This document shows, one piece after another, positions 11,965 through 22,049 of a stretch of 64,000 nucleotides of DNA. Each line of letters begins with the position of its first letter. Positions within the stretch are counted from its first letter, which is position 1. Position numbers and translations under genes: made by a program. The notes beneath the pieces are model-generated. The model saw only the letters and a program-made list of their open reading frames with translations. It made no database searches and was not told the DNA's origin. The DNA comes from Siphonodentalium dalli (taxonomy: Eukaryota > Mollusca > Scaphopoda > Gadilida > Siphonodentaliidae): contig CP136069.1 in assembly GCA_032622095.1 (NCBI GenBank), positions 68,843,319 through 68,907,318 of the forward strand. Direction: 5' to 3'.

Positions 11965-13215
11965 CTGGAAGGGTTAAGCAGGGTGCAGAACACAGCCACG
12001 ATTTATATTGTATTTTATGGCAAGTTTATACTTGGTAAACAATGGTGGTAGTTACAATTTTTTAATAACCACAGTGAAATAAACCATATTTAAGCAGGAT
12101 GGAGAACACAACCACGGTCTATATTTTATTATTTTATGGCAAGTTTATACTTGGTAAAAGAATATGGTAGTAACAATTGTAATTAACCACAGTGCAATAA
12201 ACCATATTTAAGCAGTATTGAGAACACAATCACGGTTTATATTTTATTTTATGGCAAGTTTATACTTGGTAAACAAATATAATGGTCACAATTGTTTAAT
12301 AACCACAGTGAAATAAACCATATTTAAGCAGGATGTTGAACACAACAACGGTTTATATTTTATTTTATGGCAAATTTATACTTGGTAAAAAAAAATATGA
12401 TAGTCACAATGGTAATTAAAGGCACGTGAGGCCTTAATTGTCGAAAATATTCAAATTTGTTCCAAACACCGTAAACAGAAAAACATTAAAACGCATACAG
12501 TTTCGTTCATATATACCATGACCATCGCGTAAATAGCATGTTATCATAAATACCTACTATATTTTACCTAAGCAAGAGCCTGATTGTGTTACAGAGGACA
12601 GCACAATGCTACTGGCTAATCACACACAAATGGCATAAACGCTCTTTATTAGTTCCATATCAGGAATTCACCAACAAAGAACGCTCTTTATGTTTACCAT
12701 CATAATATAAACAAACACCAGAAAAGTAACTTTTTATGCTTTTGTTTACATAACAATGGTTAAACATATGAGAATAACATACTGTTTATGCGATATTTCT
12801 TATTTATATATGGATAAAGTCTGTCTACATTTTGATGTTCTTTCTGTTTGTGGCGGTTTTTGACGGGTGGAAATATTTTCACAGGATACCCACCGCCAAG
12901 GCCAACCGTACCTTTAACCACAGTGAAATAAACCATATTTAAGCAGTATGGAGAACACAATCACGGTTTATATTTTATTTTATGGCAAGTTTATACTTGG
13001 TATACAAAGATGGTAGTCACAATTTTTTAATAACCACAGTGAAATAAACCATATTTAAGCAGGATGGAGAACACAACCACGGTTTGTATTTAATTTTATG
13101 GCAAGTTTATACTTGGTAAACAAATATGGTAGTCACAATGGTAATAAGTTAAATAAACCACAGCTAAACAGGATGAAGAACACAAACACGGTTTATATTT
13201 TATCTTGTGTCAAGC
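11965..13215. repeat. ~117-bp tandem array interrupted by ~490 bp
   Basis: Units contain AACCACAGTGAAATAAACC, AAGCAGGATGGAGAACACA and TGGCAAGTTTATACTTGG. Unit marks at 12067, 12185 and 12301 (116-118 bp apart), then 12916 and 13032, show one array split by 12421-12911. The interrupting segment carries two AACGCTCTTT decamers (12638 and 12680) and is not tandem. Terminal units are diverged. A related AACCACAG-type motif already occurs at 11726. Confidence 0.88.
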
Positions 13216-13239
13216 TTATACTTATTGTTGGTGTGGATA

Positions 13240-14110
13240 GTCTTTAATGAGCCTATGATAGCAATTGCCAGCTATAGAGCTGCTAGCTCTATAGTGACAA
13301 CCAGTTTTAGTCGTATAGTGTTTATCCGACAGCAAGAAAACAACCTGACTGTTAGTCACAAGGAATGCGATCGATTATTGTTGCCATTATCTGGTTCCCA
13401 CCGATAAACATGGTGTCCGGTTACATATCCCGCAGATCATTATTGTGCCAGGTTGCGTAACATCCGAAATAAGGAGCCTCGACATTGTTCCAGCATTGGT
13501 AGAAGTCACCCGATAGCACGAATACAAGGAATAATCTCGATTATTGCAGCCATTGCCCGAATCTCACAGATGATCTAGTTGCAGTGTCCGGTTACATATC
13601 CTCAAATATCAGAGAATTTCGACAGTATTCCCATATTGTAGAGTCACGTGATAGCACGATTACAAACAGACTGTCAGTCACAAGAAATATAATTAATTGA
13701 CCATTCCCATGATTCCACAGCTATCAATCAAATAATTATTAGCAGATGTTTTCTACCAATCAGCGACAGAGCCGGTCGCTTGCTGCAATGAATATTCTTT
13801 GTTCACCCTAAATATGATATCCGATCATACCTTCAGTGTTAAATTCCCTATATTCAACAGTAGTGTTTGTTCTCAAATCATAATATACTCAAATGTCTAT
13901 TTACGTCATGATGTTGCAAATTCATTTATGGTTATAACACTGCTTTCGTTTTACGTGACACTTTTCACAATTAAAGGCAAAATCAATGTATGTTCTCTGA
14001 CGTATTTCATAGCAAAACGGTGGGCGCTGTAAAACTAATTAAACTAGTTCGTCGCCTTGTCGCGTGGTATCCGTACGCTCCCCACACTAATGGATACGTG
14101 TGGAAAGCTC
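13240..14110. repeat. Diverged repeat units
   Basis: Motifs TCCGGTTACATATCC (about 13417 and 13589) and CGACATTGTTCCAGCATTGG with AGAAGTCACCCGATAGCACG (about 13483, 13619) recur roughly every 130-180 bp. A further copy of the TTCGACATTATTCCATCG block lies at about 14828. This looks like an old, degenerate tandem family with no coding content. Confidence 0.55.
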
Positions 14111-15844
14111 CATTAGTCTCGGTGTTGAAGCCTTAATTTGGCTGAAGGTGCACTGTTGGTGATGGAGGACAATTAAATTGTATCAATCAATCAAGTTTAT
14201 TGTCTGTTAAATCGTGCATGCGATGACATTTAGACAACAGTAATTGACATATATACAGGCAGTTGTGAGCGAACAGCAGCCACACACATTACTTGGGGAA
14301 CCCAACAATGCATGCAGCTGATAGCTACACATAACTACCCGCGATTGTTTAAAACAACCTCATGCTCACCATCACTGACATGCCGTATCATCGAGGTCAT
14401 TGGCAGAGAACACCCCTCCAAATGGAGCATATCTATGTCCCGTGCCCAACCAGCCACAGACAACCCGTCGCGGCACAGCAGAGCGCAATTTTAGAATTGT
14501 TCCCTCGTTATAATATCCCAAGAAACAGTAGAACATGCTCGGTTGGAATCGGTAAATCTCCACTGGATTAAGTTCCCAGCTGTTGTTGCAGCTACTTACG
14601 TTGATGTTATATCCCTTATCGTCCATTCGAAAATAATATTGTCCTCACAAAGATTATGTATGTATTGACAAGCTACGTTGATACACTCATGAATCTCAGT
14701 AATCTGTGTGCTTTGGAATCCTGGTTATTTTAAACAGTCATTTTCTTTTGATTATCATAGCCATTGCAGCGTCTCGCGATCCGCAGTCATAAGTTGCGCC
14801 TGATTGTGCATCATTCGACATCAGAATGTTTCGACATTATTCCATCGTTGTAGAAGTCACTTTATACCAAAATCTTAGTGAAAATAGTTTATCGAGCTAT
14901 CACTCAGCCGTCTGTCATTTTCGACAGTGCTGAAGTCTATAGAGGTTACGAAAGATTGTAACTAAAAACTGGATGACAAAATGTTAACGAATCCTGAATC
15001 CTTTTTAAAACTATAAACGCAAATAATAGAGGTAATATGAGCGTAGGTAATACAACGAGCATATATGCACATGTTTGATGTTGCATTTTTCTGTGAGCAA
15101 AAAATTAATATGTACCATTTTAAGTTTATTTGGGGGGGGGGGGGGGTCGGTAATATTTGTTCTAGAAATATTGGCCACTAGTCTTGGGACTCAGATTTAC
15201 ACTGTTTCACCCATGATAAGTTAATGAAATTTGTGATGTTTTTTCCATAATTTACAATTTTAATACACCGTTTTAGAAAGGTTGTTGTAAATACGTTATC
15301 GCTATTTTATGCATGGGGTACATACCATCCAAATAAAATCGAACATATATTTGTTATTTTGTCCAGAATTTGTTTCGCTCAGGTAGTGTTGGGTTCTGTT
15401 TGGAATAGAGAAGCAATATTAAATCAAATCCAGGTCCGTAACCCTCCCACGTACAAATAAATTCCATTTTTTCCTTGAATAAGATCGTTAGAGAAGATTA
15501 TATTCAAAACTTTTTATTTCGCCCATCAAGAAATATAAAACTATTGTGGTATTGCAAACATTTGGACTATTGTCTGGTTTTATTTATATATCAATCGGTC
15601 ATTTTATATGGGAGGTCAGTGACAATTTTTGTCGCATATTACATATGTATTTCATTGTTTTGAATCATAGTCAATAACTTGTTTTTATATTCGCGAATTC
15701 GTGACTAAGATATATAACATATTCATACTTCACAATTAAGCGTAAATATTGGCTATATCGAGATTACCTATATAAGCTACACAAACGACATAGTAATATA
15801 TACATGCTTTGCGGTCGAACACACGGCCATGGTTACGTTGCTAA
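14111..15844. other. No gene recognised; G15 homopolymer
   Basis: Contains (G)15 at 15132-15146 and one diverged repeat block near 14828. ORFs such as 14372-14626 (-) and 15475-15663 (+) show no motif. Confidence 0.5.
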
Positions 15845-16639
15845 TCTCCTATATATTTTGAGAACTACGTATATATATATACTAGAAGGTGACCCGACTT
15901 CGTCCGGGCTATTCAAAAACCAAATTTCAAGTCGATTGCTCCACCCGTTTCCTAGATCTGGTCTGCGCATGCGCGAAGCTGGTGTCGCGCGTGCTCGGCG
16001 ACCCGATAAAATTCGTATCCGGGGCAAGATACATTCACATACCAAATTTCAAGTCGATAGCTACACCCGTTTCCGAGATATATAGCCCAATGTCATTTGC
16101 GGATACCTCGGCCGGTGATGAGTTAACGCGACACAGTCAAATGCATCGGCAGGGTGAGAGTTAACGTAATCTAACTTTATGACCTCTGACGACGTCATAG
16201 AAATTACGCATTGATTTTATCCCGATAAAAGCATCGTACCACTTGTACCTAATAATTGAGGCAGATAACTAAAACGGATACATACATATTATATATCGTT
16301 GGAAAGATGAAGCCACACAGATTCTAACCGTGCAAATTATATGACTGGCAATTTATTATTCGCGCTATATCGAATCGATTTGTGAGCACCGAACTGAAAT
16401 ATATTAGCGCAAAAACGGCGTAAAAATAGATTTGACCTCCGCACGTGAAAAGTTGACCTCGCACGGACAAATAAATATGCCTATGTTCGTCTCCGGCCGA
16501 AAACACATCCAAATACCAAATTTCATCGGAATTGGCTTAGTCGTTTTCGAGTCCATCGATTTCAAACACACAAACTTACAAACACACAAACTTACACACA
16601 AACACATACACAGATCTTTCAAAATATATAATAGATATA

Positions 16640-17440
16640 TATATGTGTGTGTGTGTGTGAGGGTGTGTGTGTATTTGTTCTCTATAGAATCGAAAACGGC
16701 TGGCTCGATTGAGCTCAAACTTCCCATCTAAGGATTAAAACCCACGGGAATCGTCGTCGCGGCGTTTTGGAGAAGCTCTGAGCACTCATTCTCCACTCCA
16801 AATTACAAAAACGGCACTGCGAGGGTTAATCACGTGATAATTTAATGAGCGTTTGTATACGACGCGTCGCTATAAAAGAGCGTTTGTTTACAATTCAACG
16901 CAACGTTATCGCTCGAAATTTAGAATCGAAAACATAATTACGTGTTGGACTCTGTCATTTTAAGAATATGTAAGTATTACACACAGACACTCCAAGTCTC
17001 AGCTTAAAATTTTGAAAAATAAGAGTTTTATCGACATAAATCGATTTTAATGGGAAATCCTATGTTAAAATTTAGCATCGAAAAAATTTAATTTCTTCCA
17101 TCTAAAACATACTTACGTGTTGGACTGTGTCATTTTAAGAACATATAAGTATTACACACAGACACACGAAGTCTCAGCTTGAAATTTTGAAAAATAAAAG
17201 TTTTATCGACATAAATCGATTTGAATGCGAAATCCTACATGTATGTTAAAATATATATTTTGAGAACTACGTTTATATATATGTGTGTGTGCGTGCATAT
17301 TTGTCCTCTATAGACTCGAAAACGGCTGGCTCGATTGAGCTCAAACTTCCCATCTAATGGTAAAATCCCACGGGAATCGTCGTCGCGGCATTTTGGAGAA
17401 GCTCTGAGCACTCATTCTCCACTCCCAATCATCAAAATCA
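16640..17440. repeat. Duplicated ~170-bp module and ~170-bp tandem pair inside the Helitron-like element
   Basis: The block CGAAAACGGCTGGCTCGATT through GAGCACTCATTCTCCACTCC occurs at about 16690-16800 and again at about 17318-17428, each preceded by a GT-rich microsatellite. Between them ACGTGTTGGACTSTGTCATT with ATTACACACAGACAC recurs at about 16941 and 17114 as a tandem pair. The phrase ATATTTTGAGAACTACGT also occurs at about 15852 and 17253. Confidence 0.85.
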
Positions 17441-17594
17441 CCGTCCTCGGCACTGCGGGGGTTAAGGCAGTTACGCTCTTTATATTGACCAAATTTGGCG
17501 TTGCTAACCGAGTAACGCTCTTTATTGCCATCGGCGTTGCTAAACGGTCACATATGCGTACGAATGCGTAAGAAACTACGGATGCAAAACGCAC

Positions 17595-18170
17595 CGGAAC
17601 CGGAATGCATCTATCTTGATTAAAAAGGCAGAATTAACTCATTTGAAAACAACAAATGCGTGTCGTGTGATTCTTATGTCTGTCGTTCCTAGGAACGGGT
17701 GATATTTTCATCGAATCACAAAACGCACCGGAACCGGAATGCATTTATCTTCATTCAAAAGGCAGAATTAACTCATTGGAAAACAACAAATGCGTGTCGT
17801 GTGATTCTTATGTCTGTCGTTCCTAGGAACGGGGGAGATTTTCATCGAATCATACCTCTTTTAGGGACGGGGGAGAATTTCATCGGGTCAGTTTGTTCCG
17901 CCCTAGGGACGGGTACCATCATTTCTCTTGATTAAAAAGGCAGAATTAACTCATTGAAAAACAAAAAATTAACTTAAAAAAAAAAATGCGTGTTGTGTGA
18001 TTCTTATGTCTGTCGTTCCTAGGAACGGGGGAGATTTTCATCGGGTCAGTTTTTCCGCCCGATGTACCGTAAATCATACCTCTTTTAGGGACGGGTACCA
18101 TCATTTCTCTTGATTAAAAAGGCAGAATTAACTCATTGAAAAAAAAAAAATTTAAAAGACAGAATTATTT
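17595..18170. repeat. Irregular tandem repeat with CCTAGGAACGGG units
   Basis: Units combine AAAGGCAGAATTAACTCATT, GTGTGATTCTTATGTCTG and TCGTTCCTAGGAACGGG with a TTTTAGGGACGGG variant. Three to four imperfect copies of about 130-180 bp are present. CCTAGG is itself palindromic. No coding frame is maintained. Confidence 0.8.
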
Positions 18171-18328
18171 TTTTATTTTTTTTAAATGTCATGTTTCTGA
18201 CCAACCACGGCTGTGGCGGGCTAACATGCTAGTTATATATAAATAGATTACTATCAAACCTTCGAGCATTACTGTAAAGGAAATATGTATGTGTATTTGG
18301 GCTAACAAAGCTTTTCACACAGGAATAT

Positions 18329-19274
18329 CACGCTGGTCGTCCTATAATACCCGCTGCGGTCAAATATTGAGTAAAGCCCGTTGCGGGCAGCCGGGCACGA
18401 GTGAAGACTACAGGTAGGTTTGTTTTGAGGGAAATGTCATTTATTGTTTTTCTTCGGACACAAGTCCAGATCCACGAGGTGCTTGATGAACCCATCTTCA
18501 GGCAATTGTCAACAGTTCGACGAATAAAGCTCCATAAAGTGACGAAATGCGATAAACTGTGAGCTTAAGCTTCCATGTTTTCAAATGTATTTGTTTTCAG
18601 CTCCAAGATGAGTGCGTGGTGATGAATTAGGACATCGCTGTCAACGTTACATTGCTGTAGATAGTTTAGAAAACTAATTCTACATTCACATTGGAATTTG
18701 CTACATTTAATTAGGAAAATATTGACAATTGCATGCGATACTCCACGATGTCGGAGTAAACCCCGAAGCGGGCACGATTTTGCCCGCATCGCAGTTTACT
18801 CCTGCCCGCATTACGTTTTAATTTATCGATGCACGGTATGTTTGGAAAGATATCTTCATTCGAGTTACCGGAAAGGGATTTGGGTTCTTTTTGTATCAAA
18901 ACACGTCACGGGTAAAGTGTGCCATATAGATTGTTCCACGTTTTCAAAAAAATAATCTCGAGAAGTTTTTGCAGTTAAAGTTTTGCTGAGTGAAACATAA
19001 ATCTACCCCGAAATTCCGAATGCGCTCGACTAAGATTGTGTTTTTCTCGAGAACTGATATATGAATTATCTCTGAACTACTGTAATAGCATAAATAGGCA
19101 TTGCCTACCATATATGTCCTCCGTCGGTTGGTAAAACTTCTAAATTGAATAATTTTAACTGATTAGACTAGCCCTGGTATGGAAAACTCTAACTGTTATA
19201 GTCCGATGTGCGGCTTACTGACGCCCGCACCGGTGTTTATTGCCCGCAGCGGGCATTATAGGATGACCAGCGTG
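18329..19274. mobile_element. 946-bp TIR transposon, non-autonomous, 5-bp TSD
   Basis: The left end CACGCTGGTCGTCCTATAAT pairs with the right end, read inverted, CACGCTGGTCATCCTATAAT; the TIR continues through CCCGCTGCGG. AATAT directly flanks both ends (18324-18328 and 19275-19279), supporting a 5-bp target duplication. The interior has further GCCCGC/GCGGGC motifs (18770-18810, 19215-19250) but no transposase. The CAC start recalls the CMC/Chapaev group, but I cannot assign a superfamily with confidence. Confidence 0.88.
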
Positions 19275-19279
19275 AATAT

Positions 19280-20046
19280 GTTCCGATGAAGATTTTACTG
19301 GACACTCGACGTGACGCTCTGGTCAGTTTTGCACATCATCTCGGCACATTGCACGCTGGGAGGATGGTTGACGTTTTATTATACTGGACGCCTGGTGCTG
19401 TATATATTGTTTCTATTGTTGGTGCTGTTCGTGTACATTAAAAGAATATTCCCGACTCTGATCTCTAATCGGGAAACACAAACAGATGGAAAACAAAAAG
19501 GGTATATCGCTCTATCACATATACTATACTCTTCGCCAGAAATGTGGCGGGAAATTGTGACCAATCGTAGGTCAACTATATTTTGTTGGTAAATTCGGGC
19601 AAAACACCGAGCGTGAATTATGAGCGCGACAACGGCCTTATTATCTTACTAACTAAATCGTTGTGTTATGATGTACGGACGGACTTCGTTTCGAAATATA
19701 ACATTTATGACTGACTTCTAGGTAATATTTTCCGCCTCGGGCATAGGGAACTACAGTCTGTTATTCTTGACGCTCGACTTTGGAAGTTTTATCAATCTAA
19801 ACCTTCCCGTTCACTCCCAATCCCTCTGCATATTTATCGTCATAATATAGATTTTAAGACCAGAAACAAGATTAAATTTATTCAGAGATATTTGATAAAT
19901 GTAGATGAATAACGCAACATTCGTTAAATACAGCAGAGAAGGACATGGGTCGAAATGTCTGCTTAAATGACCGTTGTTACTTTTTTACGTCCAATCCCCT
20001 TAATTGGACATTAAACTAATATAGGTCAGGGATATATACTTTACAG
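19280..20046. other. Unidentified open frames upstream of mucin exon II
   Basis: A 93-codon frame at 19311-19592 (+) contains one strongly hydrophobic segment (LVLYILFLLLVLFVYIK). An overlapping frame from 19288 and an ATG-less frame at 19715-19915 also look protein-like. They may be a decayed mobile-element protein; I recognise none. The last 120 bases share sequence with the region upstream of exon I (GGGTCGAAATGTCTGCTTAAAT against GGGCCGAAATATCTACTTAAAT), so intronic flank was duplicated with the exon. Confidence 0.35.
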
Positions 20047-20745
20047 TCCTGACTGAAGCAATTACATCAGAAGATACCAGCATCACAACCGCCATCACCA
20101 ACCCGGCATCCACCAGCACCGACTCGGTAACCCCCAGCACCGACCCGACAACCATCAGCACATACCCGACAACCGCCAGCGCCACCCCGGCCTCTACCAG
20201 CACCGACCCGGCAACCATCAGCACTTACCCGACAACCGCCACTGACAACACAACCCCAACTTCCGCCAGCACCGATCCGACAACTACCAGCACCATCCCG
20301 ACAACCACAACCGCCACCCCGATAACCACTAGCACCGACCCGGTAACCACCAGCACCGACCCGACAACCGCCAGCACCGACCCGGCAACCGCCATAACGA
20401 GCCCGGTAACCACCAGCACCGCCGCGGTAATTACCAGCACCGATCCGGCAACCACCAACAACGACCCGGTAACCACAACCGCCACCCCGATAACCACTAG
20501 CACCGACCCGGTAACAACCAACAACGACCCGGCAACCATCAGCACCACCGACCCGGCAACCGCGACAACCATCAGTATTACCCCTACAACCACCAGCAGT
20601 GCCTCGACAACCACCAGTACCACCCCGGTAACCACGACCGACACCCCGACAACCACCAGCACCACCCCCATAATCGCCAATCCGACAACCACCATAAATC
20701 CAAACAACGGGTGTAGCAATTACCCACCAATGAGCGGAAATACAG
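20047..20745 (+). CDS. Mucin-like Thr/Pro-rich exon II (phase 1-1 internal exon)
   Basis: About 233 codons of ST-DP-TTT-type repeats, open throughout but without a start codon. The acceptor ATACTTTACAG ends at 20046 and the donor TACAG|GTATAC lies at 20745/20746. Both junctions are phase 1, as in exon I. The conserved beginning LTEAIT and end NNGC...MSGNTG match exon I, so the two are paralogous exons about 19 kb apart. The core repeat (STDPVTT / STDPTTA) is richer in Asp and Ala than that of exon I. It would supply an O-glycosylated stalk. Reverse-strand ORFs of 357 and 164 codons over this stretch are low-complexity shadows (GGCRVGAGG and VVVG patterns). Confidence 0.62.
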
Positions 20746-21240
20746 GTATACAAATGCGAGAAATAATATGTGTAGGGTATTGCTATGTCACATCCATAGG
20801 ACAGTAATTTCGCATATGTGTTGACTATCGTGATGTTGACTATCGTGGTTATGAATTTGTAATTTTTTAAGTGAATCAAGGTTGCAGTGGATAAATGGGC
20901 AAAACATATTAAAGCATGTGAAAACATCACCAAAGAAGAACATAAATTATACAAATCGATAAACTTTGTTCTTATATTAATTACTGATAGTCCTCCAATA
21001 ACGATATGTATATGTAAACATTGATTTGTCAATAAACAACGGTAATCGCGTAGTACGTCAGTTATTTTGTTCTGTGTATGGTTTTCGGAGTATTTTACAA
21101 TGGCATTGCCGATCAGGTGAAACGGCGAAATTTCTTTCAATTAAATAGAAACAGATTTGACATAACAATGTTAATTGATACACACTCTTCAGTAAAAGTA
21201 GAACAAAACTGGACAGCAGAACTGAGCAGAATGAGGATAT
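20746..21240. other. No gene recognised after exon II
   Basis: AT-rich, presumably intron. No motif seen. Confidence 0.5.
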
Positions 21241-21276
21241 GAAGCATGTTTTAGTTCTTACTCTAGTTCAAGTAGA

Positions 21277-21759
21277 GTGGTGGCCATCCTTTTGAAATCA
21301 TCAACGGATAATAATAATATGCATTGGTCCATTCTAGACACAGGGGGGTATATTATACTTGATATAACAATACAAAATCAAAGAATCACTCTATATACAC
21401 TATATGGGCTAAATGAACATAGACTAACATTCTTTGACGAAATATTTACAAAATTAGAAGAGTTAGAAAACTCAACCATTGTGTAATTTGTGTTAGGTGA
21501 CGATTGGAATGTACCCCAAGACTATGATGTAGACAGTACTAGACACAATTAATTATAAATACAAAAATAATACAACATCAAATGAAGCATTTTAAAGAGA
21601 AATACAGATATTGGACCCAAATGATGTTTGGACACTTGAAAATAAAATCTAAAAGAGATACACTTGGAGGGGTCCAGGTAAAAAATATGGCTAGATTGGT
21701 CTATTTTCTTGTATCGGCCGATCTACAGCCTTCTGTCAACAGTTCGGATGTATATTACA
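21277..21759 (+). pseudogene. L1-like LINE endonuclease fragment
   Basis: The frame begins VAILLKSS and continues GYIILDITIQNQRITLYTLYG, LNEHRLTFFDEIF, then VLGDDWNVPQDYD after an in-frame stop. This matches the apurinic-endonuclease pattern YGPNxD...GDFN of L1/Tx1 elements, with GDDWN in place of GDFN. Further on KRYTW, ARL and FLVSADLQPSVNSSD appear in other frames. The hAT element interrupts it at 21760. Confidence 0.8.
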
Positions 21760-22049
21760 CAGTGTTCACGCTGGACCGAAAAAAACTTTAGTCAAAAGTA
21801 TAGCCAAATGAACATTTTATTAGCCAAATGAAAAAAACTTTAGCCAAATGTTTTCTGGCCAAATTAAAAACAATTTGGCCAAATTAAATCATCGTTTTCT
21901 GGTCGGTTTATTTGTTATACTCAGAATGAAAACATAATTAAAACAACACAAAAACAACTTTAAAATCAATATTATACGAACATATCATCACATATCACAT
22001 AACACACAGGCAGATCAATTTATAAAACATTAATATAAAATACTAAAAT

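Larger units (their letters stand above)
15845..18232 (+). mobile_element. Probable non-autonomous Helitron
   Basis: The right end reads ACCACGGCTGTGG (short stem), CGGGCTAACATG, then CTAG at 18229-18232 followed by T. That is the stem plus CTRR|T arrangement of Helitron 3' termini. A left end beginning TC after an A is possible at 15845, next to ACTAGAAGGTGACCCG. No Rep/helicase ORF is present. The interior is built of direct and tandem duplications (separate entries) and has no TIRs, which fits a Helitron better than a cut-and-paste element. The stem is short and the left end is uncertain. Confidence 0.45.

Noticed and set aside
14160-14240. Possible SINE tail (ATCAATCAATCAAG)
   Set aside because: Resembles the family A tail, but no body, A box or B box could be found.
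15833-16731. ORFs over the Helitron-like element (including HTHTHT and VCVCV peptides)
   Set aside because: Translations of microsatellites and repeat modules with no domain.
20067-21140. 357-codon reverse-strand ORF rich in GGCR/GAGG
   Set aside because: Longest ORF in the window, but its repeats are the antisense of Thr/Pro codons and it runs on into non-conserved DNA. The plus strand has the conserved ends.
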